DNA from: JAHFPN01 sp963765745
GTDB taxonomy: Bacteria > Pseudomonadota > Alphaproteobacteria > Rhizobiales > Xanthobacteraceae
DNA length: 64,000 bases
Direction of reading: 5' to 3'
NCBI GenBank assembly: GCA_963765745.1
Contig: CAVXXM010000013.1
Span: 1-64,000, forward strand
Made by a program: the position numbers and the translations under genes. Positions within the stretch are counted from its first letter, which is position 1. Each line of letters begins with the position of its first letter. This document shows positions 54,577-64,000 of this stretch, piece after piece. The notes below the pieces were generated by a model. The model did no database searches and was not told the DNA's origin. It worked only from the letters and a program-made list of their open reading frames with translations.

Positions 54577-55250
54577 TCAGCGGCCGATCGCCGCACGAAG
54601 CAGCGCGAGCGCGTCGGCGCTGGCCCATTCCGCCGGACCCTGCAGCACGCCGAGCTCGCAGCCCTGGCCGTCGATCAGGAACGTGGTCGGCAGGCCGACG
54701 ACGCGGCCAGCCGCCTTGAGCGCCTCATAGGTGGCGAGGCTCTGGTCCTCGTAGAAGCCAAGCGAGCGAGCGCCAATGTCGGCGAGGAACTTCTTCGGCT
54801 TCTCCAGATCGCGGGTGTCGAGATTGATCGCCAGCACCTCGAAGCCGGTGCCGCCGAGCTCGCGCTGCAGGGCGTCGAGCGTCGGCATTTCTTTCCGGCA
54901 GGGCACGCACCAGGTGGCCCAAAGGTTAAGGAGCACGGTGCGGCCCTTGAAGTCGGCGAGCGTGAGCTGCCTTGCCGCTGCCGTCGCGGAAAGTGAGCGC
55001 CGGCAAGCGCCGCGGCGCCTGCCGCCGGCGTGAACGCGGCGACCTCGCCGCGTGCAAGCGGCGCCAGTCTTTTCGCGGCTTCGACCGCGCCACTACAGGC
55101 CGGATCGGTGCCCGCGTTGCGCATCAGCCCGCCGATCCCGTATACCGCCGCCAGCCCGGCGGCCGCTCCGAGCAGCGCGGCCACGAATATCAGCTTCGAT
55201 GTCCGCATCCGGGCGGGCGTTCGCGCGCTTTGGTTTGGTTGCTCGCTCAT
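54577..55250 (-). pseudogene. tlpA: TlpA-type thioredoxin, double frameshift
   Basis: Membrane-anchored periplasmic thioredoxin of the TlpA/ResA kind, which reduces cysteines in cytochrome c or oxidase assembly. An N-terminal anchor (LIFVAALLGAAAGLAAVYGI) is followed by the thioredoxin fold with the redox motif WATWCVPCRKEMP and the cis-proline loop VGLPTTFLIDG. Two single extra bases, near 55008 and near 54975, interrupt it; between them the expected LTFRDGSGK is read in the third frame before QLTLADFKGRT resumes. Corrected length is 223 residues, normal for TlpA. It is divergent from argH, with only 33 bases between start codons. Confidence 0.84.
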
Positions 55251-55283
55251 CGCGTCAATTCTATTCCGGCAGGGACTATAGCC

Positions 55284-56681
55284 ATGAAGAACCGGATGTG
55301 GGGCGGCCGCTTTCAGGCGGGGCCGGACGCGATCGTCGAGGCGATCAACGCCTCGATCGACTTCGACCGGGAGCTGTTCCGGCAGGACATCGAGGGCTCC
55401 AAGGCCCACGCCAAGATGCTCGGCAAGCAGGGCATCATCGCGGCGGAAGATGCGAAAAAGATCGTGCGCGGTCTAGACACGATCCTGTCAGAGATCGAGG
55501 GCGGCAAGTTCAAGTTCTCGCGCGCGCTCGAGGATATCCACACGCACGTGGAGGCGCGGCTGAAGGACCTGATCGGGCCCGCGGCCGGGCGGCTGCATAC
55601 GGCGCGCTCCAGGAACGACCAGGTCGCGACCGACTTGCGGCTCTATGTGCGGGACGCGATCGACGGGCTGGACGCGGCGCTCGCGGAGCTGCAGGTCGCG
55701 CTCGCCGAGAAGGCGCTCGCGCATGCTGGGACCGTCATGCCCGGCTTTACACACTTGCAGCCGGCGCAGCCGATCACGTTCGGGCATCATCTCCTCGCAT
55801 ACGTGGAGATGCTCGCGCGCGACCGCGGGCGGCTGGCGGATGCGCGCAAGCGGCTCAACGAATCCCCGCTCGGCGCCGGCGCGCTGGCCGGAACTTCATT
55901 CCCGATCGACCGCGAGGCGACCGCCGCCGCGCTCGGCTTCGAGCGGCCGGCGGCGAATTCGCTCGACGCGGTCTCCGACCGCGACTTCGTGCTGGAGACG
56001 CTTTCGGCCTGCGCGATTTGCGCCGTGCATCTGTCGCGCTTCGCCGAGGAGATCGTGATCTGGACCTCGCCGGCGTTCGGGCTGGTGAAGCTTTCCGATC
56101 GCTTCACCACCGGCTCCTCGATCATGCCGCAGAAGCGCAATCCGGACGCGGCCGAGTTGGTGCGCGCCAAGGCCGGACGCATCATCGGCGCGCTGGTGCA
56201 GCTCCTCATCGTGATGAAGGGCCTGCCGCTCGCCTACGCGAAGGACCTGCAGGAGGACAAGGAGGGCACGTTCGACGCGCTCTCGACCCTGGCGCTCGTC
56301 ATCGCCGCGACCGCGGGCATGGTGCGCGACATGGCGCCTGACGAGAAGCGCATGAAGGCGGCGGCGAGCGAAGGCTATTCGACCGCGACGGACCTTGCCG
56401 ATTACGTCGTGCGCAAGTTGAAAATCCCGTTCCGCGACGCGCACGCGATCGCGGGCAAGATCGTGGCGCGGGCCGAGGCCGCGGGCGTCGCGCTGCACCG
56501 TCTGCCGCTCGACGAGATGAAGAAGGTCGAGCCGAAGCTCACCGAGGACGTCTTCTCGGTGCTCTCGGTCGGCCGCTCGGTGCGGAGCCGCACCAGCCAG
56601 GGCGGCACCGCGCCCAAGAACGTGCGCGTCCAAGCGCGGCGGTGGCTGAAACGGCTCGATCGCAAGAAGAAAAAACGCTGA
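55284..56681 (+). CDS. argH: Argininosuccinate lyase
   Basis: A 465-residue fumarase-superfamily enzyme that splits argininosuccinate into arginine and fumarate, the last step of arginine synthesis. Family motifs are MWGGRF at the N-terminus, HTARSRNDQVATDLRLYVRD in part, the second conserved region PGFTHLQPAQPITFGHHLL in part, and the signature GSSIMPQKRNPD. The C-terminus is Lys-rich. The ATG at 55284 follows AGGGA; longer in-frame upstream reading runs through the tlpA region on the other strand. lptM and lysA follow on the same strand. Confidence 0.95.
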   Translation: MKNRMWGGRFQAGPDAIVEAINASIDFDRELFRQDIEGSKAHAKMLGKQGIIAAEDAKKIVRGLDTILSEIEGGKFKFSRALEDIHTHVEARLKDLIGPAAGRLHTARSRNDQVATDLRLYVRDAIDGLDAALAELQVALAEKALAHAGTVMPGFTHLQPAQPITFGHHLLAYVEMLARDRGRLADARKRLNESPLGAGALAGTSFPIDREATAAALGFERPAANSLDAVSDRDFVLETLSACAICAVHLSRFAEEIVIWTSPAFGLVKLSDRFTTGSSIMPQKRNPDAAELVRAKAGRIIGALVQLLIVMKGLPLAYAKDLQEDKEGTFDALSTLALVIAATAGMVRDMAPDEKRMKAAASEGYSTATDLADYVVRKLKIPFRDAHAIAGKIVARAEAAGVALHRLPLDEMKKVEPKLTEDVFSVLSVGRSVRSRTSQGGTAPKNVRVQARRWLKRLDRKKKKR

Positions 56682-56742
56682 TCGCGCAGCCTCGCTGCCG
56701 CCTTGGTTTCGGCTATAGTGCGCCCCGATCCGGAGACCCGTC

Positions 56743-56979
56743 GTGACCGTGTATCCCCGTGAACTCTGCTCCCGCCTCGCCCCGTTCGGCGCGCTGCTCG
56801 CCGTGCTTGTGCTTGCAGGCTGCGGCGTGAAAGGCGGGCTGGAGCCGCCGCCGGGATCGGCTCCACCGGCACCGCAGGTCAGTACCGAGCCGACGTCCAC
56901 GCGGCCGTTGGGCGCCCCGCCGGCGCCGCAGCGAAGCGCGCGGCCCGACGAGCCGTTCGCGCTCGATCCTCTTCTTTAA
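56743..56979 (+). CDS. lptM: LptM-like small lipoprotein
   Basis: A 78-residue lipoprotein of the LptM (YifL) family. The signal helix FGALLAVLVLAGC ends in a lipobox, and the mature start CGVKGGLEPPPG is the family signature. The rest is a Pro-rich linker. In E. coli LptM helps assemble the LptDE lipopolysaccharide translocon at the outer membrane. Position between argH and lysA is conserved in many alphaproteobacteria and supports the call. It starts with GTG and ends ten bases before lysA. Confidence 0.85.
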   Translation: MTVYPRELCSRLAPFGALLAVLVLAGCGVKGGLEPPPGSAPPAPQVSTEPTSTRPLGAPPAPQRSARPDEPFALDPLL

Positions 56980-56988
56980 GCGCCGCCT

Positions 56989-58272
56989 ATGCATCACTTC
57001 ACGTATCGTGGCGGCGTCCTGTTCGCCGAGGACGTCGATCTTGTGCGGCTGGCGGAACGTGTCGGCACGCCGTTCTATTGCTATTCGTCGGCGACGATCG
57101 AGCGGCACTATCAGGTGTTCGCCGAGGCCTTCGCCGGCGCGCCGACGTTGGTTTGCTATTCGCTGAAGGCGAATTCGAACCAGGCGGTGGTGGCGACGCT
57201 CGCGCGACTCGGCGCCGGCGCCGACGTCGTTTCCGGCGGCGAGCTCAAGCGCGCGCTCGCAGCCGGCGTGCCGCCGGGCAAGATCATTTTCTCCGGCAAT
57301 GGCAAGACCCGCAGCGAGATGGCGGCGGCACTTCAAGCCGGCGTCCTCTGCTTCAACGTGGAGAGCGAGCCAGAGTTGGCGGCGCTCTCCGAGGTGGCAT
57401 CGGGGATGAAGCGCACGGCTCCGATCTCGGTGCGCGTCAATCCCAATATCGATGCCAAGACCCACAAGAAGATCGCGACCGGAACCGCCGAGAACAAGTT
57501 CGGCGTGCCGATCTCGCGCGCGCGCGAGGTCTATGCGCGGGCGGCGAAGCTTCCCGGCATCCGGATCATCGGCGTCGACATGCACATCGGCAGCCAGATG
57601 ACCGACTTGTCGCCGTTCGACAACGCGGCCGCGTTGCTCGCCGAGCTGGCGCGCGACCTGGTGGCCGCCGGCCACAAGCTCGAGCATATCGACTTCGGCG
57701 GCGGCCTCGGCATACCCTATCGCCCGGGCGAGACGCCGCCCTTGCCCAAGGATTACGCCGAGGTCGTCAAGCGCCACACGCACGGCCTCGACCTGAAGCT
57801 GGTGTTCGAAATCGGGCGCATGATCGTCGGCAATGCCGGCGTGCTGGTGACGCGCGTGATCTACGTGACGCGCGGCGAGGCCAAGACCTTCGTCGTGATC
57901 GATGCGGCGATGAACGACCTGATCCGGCCCACACTCTACGAGGCGCACCACGAGATCCAGCCGGTGCGCGAGCCGCGGTCGGGCGCCGAAACCTTCGTCG
58001 CCGACGTGGTCGGGCCGATCTGCGAATTGGGCGACTATCTCGCGCTCGACCGGCGCATGCCCGTGGTCCGCGACGGCGAGTTGCTGGCGATCATGACGGC
58101 CGGGGCCTATGGCGCGGTCGAATCCTCGACCTACAACACGCGCCCGCTGGTGCCGGAGGTCTTGGTGAAGGGAACCGAGGCGGCCGTGGTGCGTCCGCGT
58201 CTTGAAGCCGAGGCCCTGATCGCCTTGGACAGGATGCCGCCATGGCTCGCCGGAAACCCTTCCAAGTCTTAG
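56989..58272 (+). CDS. lysA: Diaminopimelate decarboxylase
   Basis: A 427-residue PLP enzyme that makes lysine from meso-diaminopimelate. The PLP lysine is in CYSLKANSNQAV, followed by VSGGELKRAL, the HIGSQMTDLSPF segment, the phosphate-binding GGGLGIPYRPGE, and the C-terminal GPICELGDYLALDR and AYGAVESSTYN. One oddity is FEIGRMIVGNAG, where most LysA proteins have EPGR. The gene is complete and follows lptM by nine bases. Confidence 0.94.
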   Translation: MHHFTYRGGVLFAEDVDLVRLAERVGTPFYCYSSATIERHYQVFAEAFAGAPTLVCYSLKANSNQAVVATLARLGAGADVVSGGELKRALAAGVPPGKIIFSGNGKTRSEMAAALQAGVLCFNVESEPELAALSEVASGMKRTAPISVRVNPNIDAKTHKKIATGTAENKFGVPISRAREVYARAAKLPGIRIIGVDMHIGSQMTDLSPFDNAAALLAELARDLVAAGHKLEHIDFGGGLGIPYRPGETPPLPKDYAEVVKRHTHGLDLKLVFEIGRMIVGNAGVLVTRVIYVTRGEAKTFVVIDAAMNDLIRPTLYEAHHEIQPVREPRSGAETFVADVVGPICELGDYLALDRRMPVVRDGELLAIMTAGAYGAVESSTYNTRPLVPEVLVKGTEAAVVRPRLEAEALIALDRMPPWLAGNPSKS

Positions 58273-58367
58273 AAAATCCTAGATAACGCCACTGTGACGG
58301 CTCCCCCATGCTGCGGCGCATGCTAGATTGGTGCTGCTGGGGAATCGCAAAAGGAGCCTGCTTGAGC

Positions 58368-60936
58368 ATGGCGCCTGAGACGAACGAACGCGGCGAGCCC
58401 GGATCGGGCCCGAGAACTGGCGTGATCGACGACGCGATCCGGCGGCTCAAGCTCGCGCTTTCACGGGCCCGCAGCGCGCTGCTGTGGGAGCGCGCCTGGC
58501 CCGCGATCACGGCGGTCATGGCCGTGGCCGGTATTTTCCTCGCCTTCTCCTGGGCCGGGTTTTGGCTAGCACTCCCGCCGATCTGGCGAATTGGAGCGCT
58601 CGCGCTGTTCGGGCTCGTGCTGATCGCGAGCTTCGGTTCCGGCCGGTTTCGTGCGCTGGCCGCGGCGCGGCGAAGCGCTCCGCCGGCTCGATCGCGGCAC
58701 CGGCATCGAGCATCGCCCAGCCACCACGATCTCCGACCGCCTCGCGCACGGCGGCGAGGACCCGGTCATGAAGGCGCTGTGGAGCGCCCATGTCGAGCGC
58801 GCGGCGGCGCGCGCGGCGGCGCTGCGCGCCGGCTGGCCCAAGCCTCGGCTCACCGAACGCGATCCCTATGCGCTGCGCGCGCTCGTGGTGCTCGTGCTGG
58901 TCGCCACCTTCTTCATGGCCGAGGGCGAGCGCTGGAAGCGCGTTTCTGCCGCCTTCGATTTCTCCGGTGCCATCGCGCCGCGGCTCTACCGCGTGGACGC
59001 TTGGGTGACGCCGCCGGTCTATACCGGCCGCGCGCCCGTGCTGCTGCCCGGCGTTCGTCACGACGAACCGGCACCGGGCGAGATCGCCGCCGTTGCCGTT
59101 CCCGCCGGGAGCGTGCTCGTGGTGCGCGCCACGGGTCTGGCGTCGATCGATCTGGCGGCGCTCGGGGGCCTGGCCGAAGAAGTGGCCGATACGCCGACCA
59201 CCGCGGCGCAAGGCACCATCGAGCGGCGTTTCAAGATCGGCGCCGACGGCTCGCTCACCGTGCGCGGACTGCCGGCCGGAATCGCCACCTGGGGTTTCCG
59301 CGCGGTGCCCGACCGGGCGCCCACCATCGCGCACGCCAAGGACCCGGAGGTGCTCGGCCGAGCATCGGTCGTGCTCACCTACAAGATCGAAGACGATTAC
59401 GGCGTGACGCAAGCCGAGGCGCGCTTCACGCGGCCGGCCACGCCCGCCCGCGAAGGCGCGCAGCCGCCGCGCCCGCTGGTGGCGGGACCCGATTTCCCGC
59501 TCGTACTGCCGCAGGCGCGCACGCGCGCCGGCACCGGCCAGACCACCAAGGACATCACCGAGCATCCGTGGGCCGGAACGCTCGCGACGCTCGTGCTGAT
59601 CGCCCGCGATGAGGCCGGCAACGAGGGCCGGAGCGAGGCCCGCGAAATCCTGCTGCCTGAGCGCACGTTCGCCAAGCCCCTGGCGCGCGCGTTGATCGAG
59701 CAGCGCCGCCTGCTCGCGTTCGACGCCAACGAGCGCGAGCGCGTCCGCGGCGCGCTGGAGGCGCTGCTGATCGCGCCGGAGCGATTCACGCCGGAGCCCT
59801 CGATCTATCTCGGTGTCCGCACCGCCGCGACCCGAACCAAGCTCGCGCGCAACGACGACGATCTGCGCTCGGTCGTGGATTACCTGTGGGAGATCGCGGT
59901 GCTGATCGAGGACGGCACCATGTCGGATGCCGAGAAGGCGCTGCGGGCCGCGGAAGAGGCGTTGCGCCAGGCACTCGAGCGGGGCGCGACCGATGAAGAG
60001 CTCAAGCGGCTCACCGACAACCTGCGCCAGGCGCTCGACCGCTTCCTGCGCGCGCTCGCCGAGCAAATGCGCCGCGACGGCACCACCGAAGCGCGCCCGC
60101 TCGACCGCAACACGCGCATGCTGCGGCCGCAGGATCTGAAGAGCATGCTCGATCGCATCGAGAACCTCGCCCGGAGCGGTAACCGCGAAGCGGCGAAGCG
60201 GCTGCTCGACGAGCTGCAGGCCATGCTCGAGGGTCTGCGCGGAAAGCAAGCGCGCGGCGATCAGCCCGGCGAAATGAGCGAGATGCTCGATGAGTTGGGC
60301 AAGATGATCCAGGAACAGCAGCGCCTGCGCGACCGCACCTTCCGTGAAGGCCGCGACAGCCGCGCCGACCGGCGTAATCGCGCCCCGGAACAGCGTTCCG
60401 AGCGCGAGCGCCGCGCGATGGGCGATCTCAAGCAGAACCAGGAAAACCTGCGCCAGCAGCTCCAGCGCATGCTCGAAGCCTTGAAGCGGCAGCGCGAGCG
60501 CGGCGACCAGCCCGAGGAAGAAGGCGGCCCGGGCAAGGAAGCCGGCGATGCCTTGAGCCGCGCCGAACAGGCCATGCGCGACGCCGAAGGGCAGCTCGGC
60601 GACACCGACGCCGAGGGCGCCGTGGATTCACAAGGCCGGGCGCTGCAGAACTTGCGGCGCGGGGCGCAGCAGCTCGCCGAATCCATGCAGGGCCCGGGCG
60701 ACGGACCCGGCGGCGATCCGTTCGGCCCCTCGCCGGAAGCCGCCGACCGCACCGACCCGCTCGGGCGGCCGGTGCGCACGCGCGAATATGGCGACGATTT
60801 CACGGTGAAAGTGCCCGACGAGATCGACGTGCAGCGCGCGCGCCGCGTGCTCGAGGAGCTGCGCAAGCGCCTGAGCGAGCCGCTACGGCCGCGGATCGAG
60901 CTCGATTATCTCGAGCGGCTGCTGAGGGATTTTTAG
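58368..60936 (+). pseudogene. TIGR02302/DUF4175-type membrane protein, frameshifted
   Basis: Large alphaproteobacterial envelope protein of the TIGR02302 family. The N-terminal part has two membrane helices (AWPAITAVMAVAGIFLAF and IGALALFGLVLIASFG), a third helix lies at LRALVVLVLVATFFMAEG, then a beta-rich domain (VDAWVTPPVYTGRAP and the YKIEDDYGV repeat-like segment) and a long helical, Gln/Arg/Glu-rich C-terminal half with predicted coiled coils. One extra base around 58640-58660 separates the first 95 residues from the rest. Corrected length is 855 residues. I start it at ATG 58368 behind AAGGAG; a TTG at 58362 is possible. Function unknown. Confidence 0.82.
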
Positions 60937-60967
60937 GATTTCCTAATCGAGCCGCGCGTGATGCGGC

Positions 60968-61747
60968 TCAGCGGTAGCCCCAGGCCAGATCGCTCTTGCC
61001 GAGGAAGCGCACCTGCACGTGGCGCGCCTCGGCGGGCGGCGAAGCCAGACGGCTCTTGAACGCAAGCGTCTCGCCGTCGGCGAGCGTGCCGCGGCTCGGA
61101 GCGGCGGTCCAGGCATAGACCTCCTGGCCGTTGGCGCCGATCGCGGCAAGCCGGATCGGCGGCAATTCCAGATCGTGGCCCGAAATATTGGCGATCTTTC
61201 CCTCGGTCACCAGCAGCGCGATGCCGTTGTGGGTCTCGCGCGCGGTGCGGACCTCGCGAAACTCCAGCCCGCGCAAGTTCACTGGCTTCCCGGCGGCGGC
61301 GTAGAGACCGGCAAGATCCGGCATGGCGCGAACGATGGTCGCCGGCGAGACGATCGCCGCGGTCACGATCATGGCGAGCGCGCAGGTCGTCAGCACCAGA
61401 CCGAGGCCGGGGCCGGACTCGCGGTCGCGGCCGCGCCACGACAATTTTCTCCAGGCCGGCGTCGCGGACTTGCTCGAGGCCGGGGAATTGCGCGCCGGCT
61501 TCGCTTCCGCGGCCGGTTGCTCGGGCATGACGACGTCGTCGGTGATGAGCGCAGGCACGTTGATGATTTCGCCCGCCGGAAAAATCGAAATCTCGTGGCT
61601 GCCGGTCTCCGGCTCGGGCGCCAGCTGCGACGGATCGGCGAGCCAGGTTGTTTGGCAGCGCGCGCAGCGCACGTTGCGGCTCCCGGCGCCGAGCGCCTCG
61701 GAAGCCAGACGGAAGGAGGTTTCGCAGGAGGGACAAACCAGAAGCAT
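60968..61747 (-). CDS. MJ0042-type zinc-ribbon membrane protein
   Basis: A 259-residue protein. An N-terminal zinc ribbon (CPSCETSFRLASEAL then CARCQTTW) is followed by a low-complexity linker, one membrane helix (LGLVLTTCALAMIVTAAIV) and a C-terminal DUF3426-like domain that probably faces the periplasm (FREVRTARETHNGIALLVTEGKI in part). The organisation suggests a cytoplasmic sensor joined to a periplasmic domain. It converges on the TIGR02302 gene and is divergent from ftsE. Its function is unknown. Confidence 0.82.
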   Translation of the reverse strand: MLLVCPSCETSFRLASEALGAGSRNVRCARCQTTWLADPSQLAPEPETGSHEISIFPAGEIINVPALITDDVVMPEQPAAEAKPARNSPASSKSATPAWRKLSWRGRDRESGPGLGLVLTTCALAMIVTAAIVSPATIVRAMPDLAGLYAAAGKPVNLRGLEFREVRTARETHNGIALLVTEGKIANISGHDLELPPIRLAAIGANGQEVYAWTAAPSRGTLADGETLAFKSRLASPPAEARHVQVRFLGKSDLAWGYR

Positions 61748-61934
61748 GACGATACCCGCACTCGTACCCGGCCCGGAGTATCGCCGCCGACCCTTAATGG
61801 ATCGGAAACCCTGAAAACCGTGGCATTCCGGGGCGCCGCGCGCCGTTGCGGCCGGCCGCGCCGCAAGGGAGCGGGTGCCGTTGGCGCCGGCATTTGGCTA
61901 GATGGGGCGGGCACCCGATTCGCCGGAGGCACGC

Positions 61935-62594
61935 TTGGTCCGGTTCGAGAACGTCGGCTTGCGTTACGGGCCGGGTCCGGAGGTCCTGAAGGACCTCTCG
62001 TTCGGCATCGAGCCGCACTCTTTCCAGTTCCTCACCGGCGCCTCGGGCGCCGGCAAATCCAGCTTGCTGCGGCTGCTGTTCCTGTCGCTGCGGCCGAGCC
62101 GCGGACTGATCACGCTGTTCGAGCGCGACGCCTCGCGGCTCACGCTCGACGAGGTCGCCGTGTTCCGGCGCCGGATCGGCGTCGTGTTCCAGGACTTCCG
62201 CCTGCTCGATCATCTCACCACCTACGAGAACGTGGCGCTGCCTTTGCGCGTGCAGGGGCGCGACGAGGCGAGCTATCGTTCGGAAGTGACGGAAATTCTG
62301 CGCTGGGTCGGGCTCGGCGAGCGCATGGACGCGCTGCCGCCGATTCTCTCGGGCGGCGAGAAGCAGCGCGCCGCGATCGCGCGCGCGCTGATCGGCCGGC
62401 CCGAGCTCGTGCTCGCCGACGAACCGACCGGCAACGTCGATCCGACACTGGCGCGGCGGCTGTTGCGGCTATTCGTCGAGCTGCACCGGTCGGGCACCTC
62501 GGTGGTGCTCGCGACCCACGACATCGCGCTCATGGACCAGTTCGACGCCCGCCGGCTCGTGCTCGCCGACGGCCGGCTGCATCTCGACGAATGA
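61935..62594 (+). CDS. ftsE: Cell division ATP-binding protein FtsE
   Basis: A 219-residue ABC ATPase that, with FtsX, couples the divisome to peptidoglycan hydrolases. Walker A is TGASGAGKSSLLRL, the FtsE-type Q-loop is GVVFQDFRLLDHLTTYENVALP in part, the signature is LSGGEKQRAAI and Walker B is LVLADEPTGNVDP. I choose the TTG at 61935 because GGAGG lies five bases upstream and the protein then starts like other FtsE (LVRFENVGLRYG); the ATG at 61902 has no ribosome site. The stop overlaps the ftsX start as ATGA. Confidence 0.9.
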   Translation: MVRFENVGLRYGPGPEVLKDLSFGIEPHSFQFLTGASGAGKSSLLRLLFLSLRPSRGLITLFERDASRLTLDEVAVFRRRIGVVFQDFRLLDHLTTYENVALPLRVQGRDEASYRSEVTEILRWVGLGERMDALPPILSGGEKQRAAIARALIGRPELVLADEPTGNVDPTLARRLLRLFVELHRSGTSVVLATHDIALMDQFDARRLVLADGRLHLDE

Positions 62595-63547
62595 AGAAAC
62601 AAGGCTTGAAGGGACAAGAAGTGGCGGACGAGACGGAAAAACCGGGAAAACGGCGCATGAACCCGATCGTGCCGCGCGGCACGGTGGCGGGCTCCTCGCT
62701 CGTCGCGGTGATCGCGATCATGACGTTCCTCGCCGGCGTCGCGGCCGGAGCGGTCGAGATCGTGCGGGTGGCCGCGAGCGAATGGCACGCGGACGTGGCG
62801 CGCGAAGTGACGATCCAGGTGCGCCCGGTCGAGGGGCGCGATATCGAGGCGGAGATCGGCAAAGCGGTCGATCTGGCGCGACGCACGGCCGGCGTCGCCG
62901 ACGCGCGCGCCTATAGCCGCGAGGAGTTGGCGCGCCTGCTCGAGCCGTGGCTCGGCGCCGGCGTCGATCTGCAGGCGCTGCCGGTGCCCCGCCTGGTCGT
63001 GGTGCGGCTCGCCGACGAGCGCGAGGCGGATCTCGCCGGGTTGCGGCGCGCGCTGACGCAGAACGTCGCGGGAGCCAGCCTCGACGACCATCGCGGCTGG
63101 GCGCGGCGGCTGGCGGCGCTTTCCGACGTGGTGATGCTGATCGGCATCGGCGTGCTGGTGCTGGTGCTGCTGGTGACGATCCTGTCGGTTTCGTTCGCGA
63201 CGCGCGGCGCGGTGGCGGCGAACCGGGCGGTGGTCCAGGTGCTGCATCTGGTCGGCGCGCGCGAGTCCTTCATCGCGAGCGCGTTCCAGCGCCATTTCCT
63301 CGTGGTCGGCCTGAACGGGGCGATCCTGGGCGGCGCCGCGGCGGCGCTGTTCTTCCTGTTCGCGGGCGTCGCCCCGGACCTTGTCGCGATCGTGCCCGGC
63401 GGGGGCGAGGCGGCGCTTCTGTTGGGCCGTATCGCCCTTGAGCCCCGCGGCTATGGCTGGATCGCTGCCACCGGCCTGCTCATCGCACTGGTCGCAGCCG
63501 TCGCATCGCGCCGCACGGTGCAACGCACGCTGCGCGGCATCGACTGA
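62591..63547 (+). CDS. ftsX: Cell division permease-like protein FtsX
   Basis: A 318-residue partner of FtsE. The soluble N-terminus is followed by helix 1 (SLVAVIAIMTFLAGVAAGAVEI), a periplasmic domain of about 150 residues with EVTIQVRPVEGRDIEAEI and REELARLLEPWLG, and three C-terminal helices. The FtsX loop VQVLHLVGARESFIASAFQRHFLVVG in part is characteristic. Its start overlaps ftsE by four bases. The pair is intact. Confidence 0.9.
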   Translation: MKKQGLKGQEVADETEKPGKRRMNPIVPRGTVAGSSLVAVIAIMTFLAGVAAGAVEIVRVAASEWHADVAREVTIQVRPVEGRDIEAEIGKAVDLARRTAGVADARAYSREELARLLEPWLGAGVDLQALPVPRLVVVRLADEREADLAGLRRALTQNVAGASLDDHRGWARRLAALSDVVMLIGIGVLVLVLLVTILSVSFATRGAVAANRAVVQVLHLVGARESFIASAFQRHFLVVGLNGAILGGAAAALFFLFAGVAPDLVAIVPGGGEAALLLGRIALEPRGYGWIAATGLLIALVAAVASRRTVQRTLRGID

Positions 63548-63623
63548 TCCGGTAATTAAATACCGCTCTATCGCGGGGACGCCCTAATTCGCGCTACCAT
63601 CCTCGCCGCTGCAGGGAGAGGAA

Positions 63624-64000
63624 ATGGAGGACGCGAGGGAAGCCTCCAGGCGCGTGGAAGCCGGCCGAGGCCGGCGGCACCCGCGCGTCGTCGTGTTGCT
63701 CGGGAGCGTCCTGCTGCTCGCCGCCGGCATGTTGATCGGCGGGTTCCTCGTGTTTGCCGCAACGATCCCGCGCAACGAAGTCGCGCTCGAGCGGCCGGCC
63801 GACGGCATCGTGGTGCTGACCGGCGGCGCCTCACGCATCGAGGATGCGATCGACCTGCTCGCCGCGAAGCGCGGGCGGCGGCTCCTGATTACCGGCGTGC
63901 ATCCGCATACCAACCCGGGCGAGATCGCGCGCCGCAGCGGGGAAGTCGAACGTTTGTTCGGCTGCTGCATCGACCTCGACCGCGAAGCGCTGAACACGAT
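63624..64000 (+). CDS. YdcF-family (DUF218) protein, 5' part
   Basis: The first 125 or so residues of a DUF218/YdcF-type protein, cut by the right edge. A basic N-terminus leads into one membrane helix (VVVLLGSVLLLAAGMLIGG), then the family's VLTGGASRIEDAIDLLAAKRG and LLITGVHPHTNPGEIARRSG segments. AGGGAGAGG precedes the ATG. DUF218 proteins such as SanA and ElyC affect envelope integrity. The gene follows ftsX by 76 bases, an order common in Rhizobiales. Confidence 0.85.
   Translation, partial: MEDAREASRRVEAGRGRRHPRVVVLLGSVLLLAAGMLIGGFLVFAATIPRNEVALERPADGIVVLTGGASRIEDAIDLLAAKRGRRLLITGVHPHTNPGEIARRSGEVERLFGCCIDLDREALNT

Noticed and set aside
60949..60969. GAGCCGC/GCGGCTC hairpin between TIGR02302 and zinc-ribbon genes as a terminator
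   Set aside because: The stem overlaps a stop codon and neither side has a T-run; evidence is too weak.

Overview
The window is GC-rich chromosomal DNA from an alphaproteobacterium, most likely a member of the Hyphomicrobiales (Rhizobiales) close to Bradyrhizobium, Rhodopseudomonas or the Xanthobacteraceae. The grounds are an NdvA-type cyclic beta-1,2-glucan exporter, a TIGR02302-type envelope protein beside ftsE/ftsX, the order tlpA/argH-lptM-lysA, a dispersed hairpin repeat built on GCCCGGGCTTGACCCGGGC, and an ethylmalonyl-CoA pathway. No insertion sequence, prophage or CRISPR array was seen. Two tRNA genes are present: Arg-CCT, cut by one base at the left edge, and Leu-CAA.

Layout. 1-7.5 kb: tRNA-Arg, an NhaD/ArsB-type antiporter, then a seven-gene minus-strand catabolic operon (MTHFR, alpha/beta hydrolase, luciferase-like monooxygenase, carboxymuconolactone decarboxylase family, hydroxyisobutyrate dehydrogenase family, SRPBCC, DctP) ending in a good intrinsic terminator. 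7.6-20.6 kb: CAP-domain lipoprotein, two AMP-forming acyl-CoA synthetases, a polysaccharide flippase/acetyltransferase pair, DUF924, a COG0523 GTPase, a D,D-carboxypeptidase, a thiolase and NdvA. 20.6-24.5 kb: a nitrate/sulfonate-type ABC importer, hisE and a DedA-family protein. 24.6-33.4 kb: a second catabolic operon behind a near-consensus promoter. It holds a paralogous monooxygenase/hydrolase pair followed by a complete Liv-type ABC importer whose LivF subunit has an unusual repeat-bearing tail, with an HpaB-type monooxygenase converging on it. 33.5-38 kb: tRNA-Leu, dsbB, HNH nuclease, carboxylesterase, AlkA, GluQ and an AEC transporter.

38-52 kb is an ethylmalonyl-CoA pathway region: ecm, ccr, mcd, a PduO-type adenosyltransferase (cofactor supply for Ecm), etfBA (electron sink for Mcd) and 3-hydroxybutyryl-CoA dehydrogenase. 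Short TGC-N3-GCA palindromes lie just upstream of ecm, ccr and mcd and may be a shared operator. 52-64 kb: AHSA1/VOC/DUF1428 genes, an EamA transporter, tlpA, argH, lptM, lysA, a TIGR02302 protein, a zinc-ribbon protein, ftsEX and the start of a YdcF-family gene.

At least seven otherwise intact genes are broken by single extra bases (nine in all), and the dacF-like gene has a frame-broken tail. Because the breaks are all of one kind and the genes show no other decay, they look more like base insertions in the assembly than true pseudogenes. The most original observations are the two monooxygenase/hydrolase catabolic modules tied to different uptake systems, and the three GGFxNPxART repeats on the tail of LivF.
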